64,000 nucleotides of DNA from Bacteroidota bacterium (GCA_029572965.1 JAKPQD010000143.1:1-64000); one strand, 5' to 3'; positions 54,116 to 63,564 are shown, numbered from the stretch's first letter. Program-made: numbers and translations. The notes: a model not told the origin generated them from the letters alone.

Positions 54116-55909
54116 TCAGCTTTTCTTTAGCCATCTTGGTACTGCGTCAATAACCACAATTATTACCGAAATCAGAATTACCAAAGTCAACAAACTGTTT
54201 ACTATTCCCTGGCCTTGAGTCTGGGAGTTGAATATTTGCGGGATAAACAGGTTTTTAAGATTTAAAATACCAGCTATTATTGTTGTTACACCTACAAACG
54301 CCATTGGAACAATAGTAATAACAATATATTTCTTTTTTCCGATATTGATTAAAAACGAAGTTGCAATAACCAATGCCAAAGTGGCCAACAGTTGGTTTGC
54401 AGTCCCAAACATGGGCCAAATGGTCGAAACAGAGCCTGTATATATGAAGTAAGCCCAGCAAAACACTACTATACCGCTTGCCAGCAGGTTCGATGGCAGG
54501 TGATTTACTCGTGCAAAAGGCTTGTAGAGCTTTCCACCTGTTTCTTGTATGATAAAACGGGCAATACGTGTACCAGCATCAATGGTTGTAAGGATAAATA
54601 AGGCTTCGAACATAATGGCAAAGTGGTACCAATACGACATCAGGCTTTTTAAGCCCGGTATTGATGAAAATATCTGCGCCATCCCTACGGCCAATGAAAC
54701 TGCGCCTCCTGTGCGGCCAGCTATGCTCTCGCCCACAGCAGCAGAGAGTGAAGGTAAGTCGCTTTGTGTAAAGCCCATGGCATGGAGCTGGGGCAAAATA
54801 GCTTGCAGCTTTTCGGCCGGGACGTTGATCATAAAATAATCAAGCGGCAATAAGCTTGAAGCTGCAATTAACGCCAATATACTGACAACGCCTTCTGCAA
54901 GCATTGACCCTACAGCAATAGGCCTGATATGCTTTTCGTTCATCAGCATTTTAGGGGTAGTACCTGAGCTTACCAATGCATGAAACCCTGAGATAGCCCC
55001 ACAGGCAATGGTAATAAACAGGTAAGGATATATATTGCCTTTGATAATTGGGCCTCCGCCATGAATAAAATCTGTAAATGCCGGCATTTTTAAGGTTGGC
55101 ATTACAATGATGATGCCAAGTGCCAGCATAGCTACTACGCCCAACTTCATGATAGAGCTTAAATAGTCACGAGGCGAAAGCAACAACCATACTGGCAATA
55201 CAGAAGCTATAAAACCATAAATGGCCAATGAAATAGTGAGCTGATGATGCGTGAATGTGAAATATGGTGCTAAGGACGATCCGGGAATATTTCTTCCAAA
55301 AACTACAGCGAAAAACAGTAGGATTACTCCAATTAATGTGGCTTCTTTAGTTTTTCCTTTACGGAAAACAAACATCCACCATCCCATTAGAAGGGCAATA
55401 GGAATAGTAGCCGCAATGGTAAAAGTACCCCATGAGCTTTCTGAAAGGGCATTGACAACTACCAGCCCCAGACCGGCAAGCGCTATGATAATGATAATCA
55501 GGACAGCCAATGATGCTATCGAGCCGCTTAGCTTACTTACTTCTTTTCTGGCAATTTCGGCAAGCGATTCGCCATTATGCCTGACCGAAGCTGTTAATAT
55601 TACCAAGTCATGAACAGCCCCGGCCAAAACAGCCCCTACTAAAATCCATATAAACCCCGGGAAATAACCAAATTGTACTGCCAATACCGGACCAACCAAA
55701 GGCCCTGCACCTGCAATAGCGGCAAAATGGTGTCCAAACAATACCCATTTGCTGGTTGGCACAAAGTTTTGTCCATCGTACCTGCTTTTTGAGGGTACCT
55801 GATTGTGTTCATTAATAGTCAAAACTTTTGCTGTAATAAAACCAAAGTAAAAACGGTATGCCAGTGCAAATGCAGCTAACACACCAATAATCAGTAACAT
55901 GGCATTCAT
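54116..55909 (-). CDS. cstA: CstA-family carbon starvation/pyruvate transporter
   Basis: 597 residues with about 16 membrane helices. The CstA core motif is visible: FVPTSKWVLFGHHFAAIAGAGPLVGPVLAVQFGYFPGFIWILVGAVLAGAVHDLVIL, then SGTTPKMLMNEKHIRPIAVGSMLAEGVV. In E. coli the CstA relatives BtsT and CstA import pyruvate and peptides when carbon runs low. The LytS/LytTR pair lies directly opposite, the same class of regulator that controls BtsT, so control of this gene by that pair is likely but unproven. Confidence 0.93.
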   Translation of the reverse strand: MNAMLLIIGVLAAFALAYRFYFGFITAKVLTINEHNQVPSKSRYDGQNFVPTSKWVLFGHHFAAIAGAGPLVGPVLAVQFGYFPGFIWILVGAVLAGAVHDLVILTASVRHNGESLAEIARKEVSKLSGSIASLAVLIIIIIALAGLGLVVVNALSESSWGTFTIAATIPIALLMGWWMFVFRKGKTKEATLIGVILLFFAVVFGRNIPGSSLAPYFTFTHHQLTISLAIYGFIASVLPVWLLLSPRDYLSSIMKLGVVAMLALGIIIVMPTLKMPAFTDFIHGGGPIIKGNIYPYLFITIACGAISGFHALVSSGTTPKMLMNEKHIRPIAVGSMLAEGVVSILALIAASSLLPLDYFMINVPAEKLQAILPQLHAMGFTQSDLPSLSAAVGESIAGRTGGAVSLAVGMAQIFSSIPGLKSLMSYWYHFAIMFEALFILTTIDAGTRIARFIIQETGGKLYKPFARVNHLPSNLLASGIVVFCWAYFIYTGSVSTIWPMFGTANQLLATLALVIATSFLINIGKKKYIVITIVPMAFVGVTTIIAGILNLKNLFIPQIFNSQTQGQGIVNSLLTLVILISVIIVVIDAVPRWLKKS

Positions 55910-56019
55910 AAATACTGCGTTTTTGTAAAAGAAAAAGCAAACGTATTATTTTTTTCTTTTTGATTGCACTTTATCGTGTGCTATTTAGTAGTTTTATTTT
56001 TGTAAAAAAATTGAAAATT

Positions 56020-57420
56020 ATGGAAAGGCTTTTTAACAAAGAAAAATATATACAGCGTCGTAAGCAACTAAAGGAAAAAGTAGGCTTTGGGGTTATCTTT
56101 ATGCCCGGAAACTTTCATTTATCAATGAACTATCCGGCCAATCCGTTACGTTTCAGGCAAGATAGCAACTTCCTGTATTTCTTTGGGCTTGATTCGCCCG
56201 AGTTAGCCGGGGTTATTGATGTTGACAATGATGAAGAACTGTTGTTTGGCCCCGAATTTTCTGTTGATGACCTGATATGGACCGGACAAGTAGAGATGTT
56301 TGACCAGCGGGCTTTTAAAGTTGGTGTTTCAAAGGTTTTTTCATACTCAAAACTTGAAAGATATATTAAAAAAACGGTTGAAGAAAAACGTAAGATTCAT
56401 TTTTTGCCGCCATATCAGGGAGAAAAGAAGATAGTATTGTCTGAAATGCTTGGTTTTCCGGTTGCAAAATTGAAGGAACAAGCTTCAGATGTTTTGATAA
56501 AAGCTGTTGTAGCAATACGTAGTAAAAAAGATGCCGATGAAGTGGATGAAATAGAGTATGCTTTGAATAATATTACGGCTGAAATATATAGACAATGTAT
56601 GTCTGTTATTAGGCCAGGCATTAAAGAATCCGAGTTTGCTTCTATTGCTGAAGGCTATGCACTCAAACACAATTGTCGTTTGGCTTATCCTGCTATTTGC
56701 ACTGTTAATGGTCAGTATTTGCATAACGAATCGTATGACAACATTTTAAAAGACGGGCAATTACTATTGATTGATGCCGGAAGCGAAAGCCCAATGCACT
56801 ATGCATCGGATATAACCCGCACTATTCCTGTAAGTAAGAAGTTTAATACACAACAAAAAGAAATATACCTGTTGGTACTTGACATGCAACAAAAAGCATT
56901 GTCATTAATGAAACCGGGTGTGCCATATTCTTTTGTTCACAAAAACGCTTGTGAAGTGCTTGTTAAAGGAATGATACAGCTTGGTTTGATGAAAGGGAAT
57001 GTTGCTGAGGTTGTTGAGGCTGGGGCCCATGCCCTGTTTTTCCCTCATGGGCTTGGGCATTTATTGGGGCTGGATGTCCACGATATGGAAGATTTAGGTG
57101 AGGCCAATACCGGTTATGATGAAACCTATAAAAGAAGTCAGCAGTTTGGCACACGCTTTCTCAGGTATGGCAAGGAGCTTCACGAAGGTATTGTTATTAC
57201 TGTTGAGCCTGGCATTTATTTCATTCCGGAGCTTATTGACCAATGGAAAAGCGAAAGCCGTTATTCTCAATTTATCAATTATGCGGCTTTAGAAAAGTAT
57301 AAAAATTTTGGAGGCATTAGAATAGAAGATAATGTACTGATTACAAATGATAATTACAAAATTTTAGGCAACCTTATCCCAAAATCTGTTTTTGATGTTG
57401 AAGCAGCCTGTAATTTATAA
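56020..57420 (+). CDS. Xaa-Pro aminopeptidase (M24B)
   Basis: 466 residues from the ATG at 56020; a TTG 20 codons upstream is less likely. The N-terminal creatinase-like domain starts IQRRKQLKEKVGFGVIFMPGN. The pita-bread catalytic domain carries the five metal ligands: Asp in LLIDAGSES, Asp in HYASDITRTIPV, His in FPHGLGHLLGLDVHD, Glu in VITVEPGIYF and Glu in GIRIEDNVLIT. It removes N-terminal residues before proline. Its stop directly meets that of wzc on the other strand. Confidence 0.93.
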   Translation: MERLFNKEKYIQRRKQLKEKVGFGVIFMPGNFHLSMNYPANPLRFRQDSNFLYFFGLDSPELAGVIDVDNDEELLFGPEFSVDDLIWTGQVEMFDQRAFKVGVSKVFSYSKLERYIKKTVEEKRKIHFLPPYQGEKKIVLSEMLGFPVAKLKEQASDVLIKAVVAIRSKKDADEVDEIEYALNNITAEIYRQCMSVIRPGIKESEFASIAEGYALKHNCRLAYPAICTVNGQYLHNESYDNILKDGQLLLIDAGSESPMHYASDITRTIPVSKKFNTQQKEIYLLVLDMQQKALSLMKPGVPYSFVHKNACEVLVKGMIQLGLMKGNVAEVVEAGAHALFFPHGLGHLLGLDVHDMEDLGEANTGYDETYKRSQQFGTRFLRYGKELHEGIVITVEPGIYFIPELIDQWKSESRYSQFINYAALEKYKNFGGIRIEDNVLITNDNYKILGNLIPKSVFDVEAACNL

Positions 57421-59844
57421 TTACAAGCCTATCCATCGTTTCAACCTTTCTTTGAAAGTGACCGGAGTGTCATCGTCATCACTGTAATAGCCTTTGCTAT
57501 AACTATAGTCGCTGTAGCTGTACCCATAATGGTACTTATAGCCATATTTTCCGCCATAGTGCGAGGTATAACCATAGTAACCCGGTATTTTAACATCATT
57601 AATCAACACATTTAAGTGTGGCAACTGATCATTTTCAGCCAATTCATTGATTAAGTGCACTACGTCTTTTGTCGAGTAGTTTTGACGAACAACGAAAAGA
57701 GAGCAGCTGGCATATTTTGATATAAGCAAGGCATCTGTAACAACAGCCACAGGAGGCGTATCGAAAATGATATAATCAAAATCTTCTTTTACCTTTTTAA
57801 TCAGCTTCTCCATATTCTCTGTTTCGAGCAGTTCGGCCGGGTTAGGTGGTACAGGCCCGGCCGGGGCAAAAAACAGGTTGTTGATATTAGTAGGGACAAT
57901 AATCTCTTCATATTGGGCCTGGTTACTTAGGTAACTGCTTATGCCTGTTTTGTTGGGGATATTCAGATACCTGTGTATTTTAGGCTTTCTTAAGTCAAAA
58001 GCCATCAATAAAACTTTTTTATTAGCCATAGAAAGCACTATCCCTAAGTTAACTGCGCAAAAAGTTTTTCCTTCACCACTGATGGTAGAGGTTACTAAAA
58101 TAGATTTGTCGTCTTTTTCGCGCAGGATAAATTGCAAATTAGTCCGCAGGCCCCTAAATGACTCAGCCAGCGATGACTTTGGATATTCAAATACCGGAGT
58201 CTCGGTATTTTTATTGTTATGCCCTAATGAAACAATAATAGAGCTCTTTCTTAACCGCGAAAGGTCTTTTATATCTACTATTTGATTATTGAGAAATTCC
58301 ATCAGGAAAATAATAATAAACGGAATAGCTAACCCCAATAAAATAGCCGTTGAATAAACGCTCGAACGCTTTGGTTTGATTAAAACAGCGTTTGTTGACA
58401 GCGCTTCATCTATTACTTTATTATCGGCTTTATTTGAGGCCCGCGTTATACCTGCTTCGGCTCTTTTTTGCAATAAGAAAGTAAATATACTATTGTTAAT
58501 ATCATATTCACGTTTTATCGAAAGGTATTCCCTTTCAATCGGAGGTAAATTATATAATTTTTCTTCTTCTTTCTGAATGGCTTCTTCACAAATCCTGGTA
58601 TCGTACAATGTAGTATTTTCTAATTCGTTTAAGCTTTCTACCAGTGTTTTGCGGACATTATCAATTTTTAGGTTTAAAATTTTGAAGGCCGGGCTTGTCT
58701 CTGAAACAGAAAGTTTTAATTCTCTCTTTTGGTTATAGAGGTCAATGAGTTGGGTAATGGATTTATTTAAAAGATCATCGTTTAGGCCAAAAGTACCGGG
58801 AGCCATAACATCCGAAAAATCAGCCTTTTTATTTATATAGTCTCTGATGTAGCTACAATATTTAAGCTTTATGCCATTTTCATATTTTTGCTTTTGCAAG
58901 CCTATCAATCGTTCTGAAATTATTTTTTCTTCGTCGAGGATGTCAAAAACTTTTCGGTTTGTACGAAAATCCTGCAATCTCAATTCATTCTTTTTTAACG
59001 AGTCTCCAACTACATTTAGCTGGTTATCTATAAACCTGATAGCATTTTCTGCAGCTTGGTTTTTTTCGTTCAGGTTATTTCGCAAATAAATTTCGCTGAC
59101 TTTATTTACAAACTTTGCTTCTTTGTCTGGGATTGGGCCTGATGATGAGAGTGTAATTATCGAACCTTGTTTTTCATCTCCGGTAACACTTAGCTTTCCA
59201 ATATATTCGCGGGTAAGATTATTTAAATCGTTAATCACAAAAGAATATTGGAGTTTTCTGTCTTCCCCGGCAGCCTGTGGGTTGAAATCTTTTATTTTAA
59301 TTATCCAAAAAGAGAAGTCTTCATTCTCAAATTTATTTCCAAACCTGATACGTTTTTTAGTTTTGTTTTGCTCTCCGTACTCTAATAAAATTTCTTCTGA
59401 GTTTAAAAAAGTCAGGCTTACCGGAACATATTTCAGGTTTGTTTTGGATGTGTCTAATACGATCTGAAAAAACTGGTTAAATACTTTTCTTTCTTTTATT
59501 CGGCCAACAACATTATAGGTAATTTCAAAATTTAGTTCTATCAATGATTGATTAATAACAGAATAAGATTTTATTTTGGCAATCTCATTAAACATGTTGC
59601 GTTTAGTAAGGTTTCGCCCCATTACCGGGAAAAGCGATTCAAAGCCTTTTTGTTCTTCATTGATGATAATAGTGGAGCTTACTTTATATTGAGGTTCGGT
59701 ATATCTGATTACCAAATAAGCTATTGATAACGCTATCGTTAAAGAAATAAGGAATAACGGCCAGTTTATTATGGTTTTAAATAAATACCTTTTAATGTTA
59801 GGGGCCTCATCAGCAGGCTGTATGTTGTTTTCTATTTCGTTCAT
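57421..59844 (-). CDS. Exopolysaccharide tyrosine autokinase (Wzc-like)
   Basis: 807 residues. An N-terminal Wzz domain with a membrane helix (about 29-46) and a second near 495 enclose a periplasmic coiled-coil region. The cytoplasmic BY-kinase has Walker A in TSTISGEGKTFCAVNLG, Walker A' as VLLMAFDLRKPKIHRYL, and Walker B in FDYIIFDTPPVAVV. The tail (about residues 750-790) has a tyrosine-rich, Gly/Ser-spaced cluster, then an acidic DDDD. Works with the Wza-like gene that ends upstream at a gap of eight bases, controlling chain length and export of exopolysaccharide. Confidence 0.94.
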   Translation of the reverse strand: MNEIENNIQPADEAPNIKRYLFKTIINWPLFLISLTIALSIAYLVIRYTEPQYKVSSTIIINEEQKGFESLFPVMGRNLTKRNMFNEIAKIKSYSVINQSLIELNFEITYNVVGRIKERKVFNQFFQIVLDTSKTNLKYVPVSLTFLNSEEILLEYGEQNKTKKRIRFGNKFENEDFSFWIIKIKDFNPQAAGEDRKLQYSFVINDLNNLTREYIGKLSVTGDEKQGSIITLSSSGPIPDKEAKFVNKVSEIYLRNNLNEKNQAAENAIRFIDNQLNVVGDSLKKNELRLQDFRTNRKVFDILDEEKIISERLIGLQKQKYENGIKLKYCSYIRDYINKKADFSDVMAPGTFGLNDDLLNKSITQLIDLYNQKRELKLSVSETSPAFKILNLKIDNVRKTLVESLNELENTTLYDTRICEEAIQKEEEKLYNLPPIEREYLSIKREYDINNSIFTFLLQKRAEAGITRASNKADNKVIDEALSTNAVLIKPKRSSVYSTAILLGLAIPFIIIFLMEFLNNQIVDIKDLSRLRKSSIIVSLGHNNKNTETPVFEYPKSSLAESFRGLRTNLQFILREKDDKSILVTSTISGEGKTFCAVNLGIVLSMANKKVLLMAFDLRKPKIHRYLNIPNKTGISSYLSNQAQYEEIIVPTNINNLFFAPAGPVPPNPAELLETENMEKLIKKVKEDFDYIIFDTPPVAVVTDALLISKYASCSLFVVRQNYSTKDVVHLINELAENDQLPHLNVLINDVKIPGYYGYTSHYGGKYGYKYHYGYSYSDYSYSKGYYSDDDDTPVTFKERLKRWIGL

Positions 59845-59852
59845 CCGAAACC

Positions 59853-60635
59853 TTATTTTTGTACTAAATTATAAACCAGCAAACTTAATGTAACAACTGA
59901 AGATACGGAGGTAATAAACAAAGCCAGCTCATTTAATGTTAACCTGACAGCAGTAATTTTGGCTGGTTCAACGTAAATTATATCATTAGGCTGAACGTAA
60001 AAAAGAGGGCTACTGATCAGGTTTTTGTCTGTTACATCAACCCTGAATGTTTTTATCCCTTCAGGGGTTGTACGCATAATTAACACATTGTGTTTATTCC
60101 CTGATTTGAGGATATCTCCGCTCATAGCAAATACTTCAAACAAATTGGCCCTTTCGGCCATAATATTTTTTTGTCCTGAACCAATTTCGCCTAATACTGT
60201 TATTTTAAAACTTAGCAACCTTACTACTACTTCAGCGTCAGAAACTATCTCCCGGGCTTTGTTTTGCAACTCTTGTTCTATTTCTTTCATTGTCAGGCCG
60301 GCTACCTTAATATCCCCTAACACTGCAATATTTATATAGCCGCCCAAATCAACCGGATATCCTATAAGGTAATAATTTGAAGTGTTATAATAATAAGTAT
60401 TTTCTGATGTTGAAGAGGTTTTATTAAATATTTCAGCAGCTGTGGGGTTGATAGAACTTCTTATTTTTATATATAAAATATCTGAGGCTTGAACTTTATA
60501 AGTAGTATAAGTTGTCTTTATTAGGGAGTCAGATGTTGTTTTTCCTAAATCTCTAACATATACAATGTCTTTGTAACGAGTACACGACGCACCTATTACT
60601 AATACTAATAGAAAGAAAAAAAATCTTTTGTGCAT
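59853..60635 (-). CDS. Polysaccharide export outer-membrane lipoprotein (Wza-like)
   Basis: 260 residues with a lipobox in VLVIGASCTRY (Cys18). Mature domains are a poly-export domain (TYKVQASDILYIKIRSSINP) and one SLBB repeat (ITVLGEIGSGQKNIMAERANLFEVFAMSGDILKSG), then a C-terminal membrane helix (LTLNELALFITSVSSVVTLSLLV). It would form the outer-membrane channel through which the polymer leaves the cell. It precedes the wzc-like gene on the same strand, forming a two-gene export unit with no glycosyltransferases beside it. Confidence 0.93.
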   Translation of the reverse strand: MHKRFFFFLLVLVIGASCTRYKDIVYVRDLGKTTSDSLIKTTYTTYKVQASDILYIKIRSSINPTAAEIFNKTSSTSENTYYYNTSNYYLIGYPVDLGGYINIAVLGDIKVAGLTMKEIEQELQNKAREIVSDAEVVVRLLSFKITVLGEIGSGQKNIMAERANLFEVFAMSGDILKSGNKHNVLIMRTTPEGIKTFRVDVTDKNLISSPLFYVQPNDIIYVEPAKITAVRLTLNELALFITSVSSVVTLSLLVYNLVQK

Positions 60636-60723
60636 TTAAATATTGTTAGGTTTTTAGCTTCTTCTTTTATTAATTAGTCGGTAAATTTACAATTTAATTT
60701 TTAAACATGAAACTCCCCATGCT

Positions 60724-61941
60724 TTAGAAGGCTGCCATGAGCAGGTCTATATCGCTGGATGGAATGTCGAGTTGTCTGGCAATATGCCTGTTAGTAAGGA
60801 TGCCGTTAAAAATATATACTCCGTGCCTAAGCCCAATATCTGTTTTTAATTGCTCGTTTATACCTCCGCTTTGGGCTATTTGGTTAAGAATAGGTAAAAA
60901 GATATTGCTCAAAGCAATGGATGAAGTCCTTGAAACCCTTGCAGGAAGGTTGGGTATAGCATAATGGATTACTCCAAATTTTGTATAAACAGGGTCTGAA
61001 AGGCTTCTGTACTCTGAGCTTTCAATACATCCTCCATACATAAGGCTAAGGTCAACAATGACTGAACCCTTTTTCATTCCGCGTACCATTTCGTCTGTAA
61101 CGTAGAACATGATGTTATTCTCAAATGTTTCGCGGGCTCCAATAAGTACATCGGCCGATTTTAAAGCCTTTGCAAGTACCTGGGGATGAAATACAGAGGT
61201 TTGTAAAGGCTTTCCCAATATATTTTGCAGTTGTATCAGCCTTTGTATGGAGCTGTCAAAAACTTTCACCACAGCGCCTAAGCCATGTGCAGCCCGAATG
61301 GCATATTCGGCTGCTGTGCCAGCCCCTACTACTACAACTTCTGTGGGGGTAATACCTGCAATACCGCCCAAAAGCACGCCCTTGCCCCCGCGGGCGTTAC
61401 TTAAATATTCGGCAGCAATAAGGATAGATGTAGAACCTGAGATGGCATTCATTGAACGAACTACAGGGTAATATCCATCAGAGTCCTTGATATTTTCAAA
61501 AGCAAAGGCTGTAACTTTTTTGGCCATCAGGCTTTTTATATATTCAGCATCATAATGGGTGATCCCAAGAGATGAGAAAAGTATTTGTTGTCCCCTGAGG
61601 GCATGAATTTCTTCCTGAGTAGGGGGGGCAATTTTTAGCACAATATCGGCCTGAAAAACTGAATTTCGGTCTTTTATCAATAATGCGCCTTTTTCGCTAT
61701 AATCACGATCCGAATAATTGGCCGAATGTCCTGCTGACGATTCAAGTATTATCTCGTGCCCTTGCGATGCAAGAATTTCAACAGCTTCGGGGGTAAGTGG
61801 TACGCGCCCTTCTACCTCATGGTTTTCTTTTGGGATGCCTATGACCAGTTTTTTATATTTCTTTTCAACTTCAAGCATTTCTTCCATCGGAAGCAGTCCG
61901 CTTTTGCTAAAAACTAGTCTGTTTGCAGCCTGAGAACCCAT
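60724..61941 (-). CDS. ald: Alanine dehydrogenase
   Basis: 405 residues of the AlaDH/PNT family. N-terminal IGIPKENHEVEGRVPLTPEAVEIL resembles the substrate domain; the NAD-binding fold has EVVVVGAGTAAEYAIRAAHGLGAVVKVFDSS; the ending YAIPNLPARVSRTSSIALSNIFLPIL is an AlaDH hallmark. It interconverts alanine and pyruvate with NAD. An N-terminal extension of about 30 residues (with two more candidate ATG starts at residues 19 and 22) is present; the shorter starts are possible. A 13-bp inverted repeat lies just upstream. Confidence 0.88.
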   Translation of the reverse strand: MGSQAANRLVFSKSGLLPMEEMLEVEKKYKKLVIGIPKENHEVEGRVPLTPEAVEILASQGHEIILESSAGHSANYSDRDYSEKGALLIKDRNSVFQADIVLKIAPPTQEEIHALRGQQILFSSLGITHYDAEYIKSLMAKKVTAFAFENIKDSDGYYPVVRSMNAISGSTSILIAAEYLSNARGGKGVLLGGIAGITPTEVVVVGAGTAAEYAIRAAHGLGAVVKVFDSSIQRLIQLQNILGKPLQTSVFHPQVLAKALKSADVLIGARETFENNIMFYVTDEMVRGMKKGSVIVDLSLMYGGCIESSEYRSLSDPVYTKFGVIHYAIPNLPARVSRTSSIALSNIFLPILNQIAQSGGINEQLKTDIGLRHGVYIFNGILTNRHIARQLDIPSSDIDLLMAAF

Positions 61942-61963
61942 AGTATTTTGTTTATTTTTTGTA

Positions 61964-61995
61964 AAATTACATTTTTATTAAGAAAAATGTAATTT
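61964..61995. promoter_or_regulatory. 13-bp inverted repeat upstream of alanine dehydrogenase
   Basis: AAATTACATTTTT (61964-61976) is exactly inverted as AAAAATGTAATTT (61983-61995) around six bases. It lies 23-54 bases before the ATG, a position suited to an operator. Its AT-rich make-up could also be chance in this genome. Confidence 0.4.
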
Positions 61996-62102
61996 GCTGT
62001 CTTTTTTTTCAATACCGCGTTTGATTCTCAATGCTTTCGATATGTGCAAAAAAGTGTTCGAAAATTTTTGCTTAAAAATTTTTCTTGTTTTTTTTCTGAG
62101 TA

Positions 62103-62133
62103 TTTGCAGAAATAAAAAAGATTATTACTTTTG
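62103..62133 (+). promoter_or_regulatory. Promoter of the tRNA genes
   Basis: TTTG at 62103-62106, a 19-base spacer, then TACTTTTG at 62126-62133, about 47 bases before tRNA-Gly. A full Bacteroidota promoter match. Confidence 0.75.
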
Positions 62134-62179
62134 CACCACCATTAATACTAACAACAATGGTGTAAGTGGTAAAATTTAT

Positions 62180-62252
62180 GCGGGAATAGCTCAGTTGGTA
62201 GAGCACAACCTTGCCAAGGTTGGGGTCGCGGGTCCGAGTCCCGTTTCCCGCT
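62180..62252 (+). tRNA. tRNA-Gly (GCC)
   Basis: 73 bases. The acceptor arms GCGGGAA and TTCCCGC pair; the D-loop holds AGCTCAGTTGGTAGAGC, the anticodon loop reads TTGCCAA, and the T arm is GCGGGTCCGAGTCCCGT. No CCA is encoded. Transcribed from the promoter at 62103-62133. Confidence 0.97.
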
Positions 62253-62256
62253 CAGA

Positions 62257-62282
62257 AATCCCGATTATCGGGATTTTTTTTC
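62257..62282 (+). terminator. Terminator between tRNA-Gly and tRNA-Leu
   Basis: AATCCCGA (62257-62264) and TCGGGATT (62268-62275) form a hairpin followed by a run of T. It suggests that the second tRNA is partly or separately transcribed. Confidence 0.7.
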
Positions 62283-62328
62283 ATAAAGGCTGTGCTAAGG
62301 CTTAGTCTTTTAAGTTCATTTAAAGGTT

Positions 62329-62414
62329 GCCCGAATGGTGGAATAGGTAGACACGCAGGACTTAAAATCCTGTGGGCAGAAATGTCCGTGCCGGTTCGAT
62401 TCCGGCTTCGGGTA
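62329..62414 (+). tRNA. tRNA-Leu (TAA)
   Basis: 86 bases with a long variable arm (type II). Acceptor GCCCGAA pairs with TTCGGGT (first pair G-T). The anticodon stem is CAGGA/TCCTG with a CTTAAAA loop (anticodon TAA). The T arm is GCCGGTTCGATTCCGGC. No CCA encoded. A terminator follows at once. Confidence 0.95.
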
Positions 62415-62419
62415 CGTAC

Positions 62420-62454
62420 AAGCCCTTGTAACAAAAGTTGCAAGGGCTTTTTTA
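62420..62454 (+). terminator. Terminator after tRNA-Leu
   Basis: AAGCCCTTG (62420-62428) and CAAGGGCTT (62441-62449) form a 9-bp stem followed by a T run. Confidence 0.85.
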
Positions 62455-62580
62455 TTCAGAGATAGCCATTCATTAGGCTCGACAGTGTCTTTTATTCCTG
62501 TTGGTTTTTAACTTAAAGGGTTGTATGTGAATTAGAAATGTGCAGATATTCAAAACCTGCGCCATAAAGTGCCTATTGGG

Positions 62581-63448
62581 TTAATTATTCTTAATGCGTA
62601 TATAAAAACGACTATTGCTGCCCAATTTCAAAAACCGGTTATAAATTTTCCCAAATAGCGTTTGTGCAATTATATCTTTGCGGCTATAAGTATAATAACT
62701 CAAAATTTCAAAACCATTTTTTTCTAAAAACCATTTCATGCTTTTTACAGTTGGTTCATATAAATGGTCTGGTGTTTTACTTTTTTCGTGCTTCCATTGG
62801 TGATTCTTCAATTTCAATTTTACCAACAGAAGTTTTATTTTACCCGTTAATGAGTATTTGTTTGGGATGTTTATAACAGCTACTCCGTCTTCCGATAATA
62901 AGTCTTTGATTTTTAACAACCAGTTTTGTGGGTCCGGGATGTGCTCAATGACATGACTAAGATGAATAACATGAGAATTTTTCATCAAAAGTTAATGAAG
63001 TAAAATTATCACGAAAAACTTTAAGATTTAGTTTATTCTCAACAAAAGAGGCCATTTTCTCTGATACTTCCACACCATAACAGTGCTTGAAATATTTTTT
63101 TGCTGAAAATAGATAATCACCCATACAAGCCCCAACGTCTAAAACAGAATTGGGTGATTTTATAAAACTTAAGGTTTCTGAAATTTCTTTATCCCAGTTC
63201 TTTGTAAGCCTGTCTGAATACTCATAGGTGATATGGTTGAAATCATTATATTTTGCATAAGCATCTTCTAAAAATTTTCCATCATATTTTGGCCTTGGGG
63301 AAAAATAAACAACACCACAAATTTTACATTTGAGATTATTGTATTGTAATTCATTACCAAATCTTTCATATACAAAACTATTATTTGAACCACAAAATGG
63401 ACAATTCACGCTTTCCCATGCGTGAGGTACATAATTTTTATTTTTCAT
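62581..63448 (-). pseudogene. Class I methyltransferase with zinc-ribbon N-terminus, split by a frameshift
   Basis: One gene in two frames. From ATG 63448 comes an N-terminal CPFC...CKIC zinc ribbon, then motif I SVLDVGACMGDYLFSA and GVEVSEKMASF. The frame then breaks near a run of five A on the minus strand (62978-62982) and continues in the next frame as HVIHLSHVIEHIPDPQNWLLKIKDLL, IPNKYSLTGKIK and a basic tail. Dropping one A from the run restores a single frame of 288 residues. Fusion of C-rich zinc ribbon and methyltransferase is common in surface-polysaccharide gene clusters. Confidence 0.8.
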
Positions 63449-63548
63449 CTTTTGATAAAATTATTTATAGTTTCTAATGCACAAATATATAATAACCTTA
63501 AATAAAATCGCAGACTCGCTTAATGAAAAGAAGAAAATATAAGCAATT

Positions 63549-63564
63549 TCGCTAACGTTAGCGA
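63549..63564. repeat. Perfect 16-base palindrome
   Basis: TCGCTAACGTTAGCGA at 63549-63564 is perfectly self-complementary. It lies between the NUDIX-like gene and the split methyltransferase gene on the minus strand, upstream of the latter. Function unknown; a dimeric regulator site or an interspersed repeat are both possible. Confidence 0.5.

Noticed and set aside
61994-62305. A 103-codon plus-strand frame through tRNA-Gly
   Set aside because: It contains the tRNA sequence and its terminator, so its codons are structural RNA.
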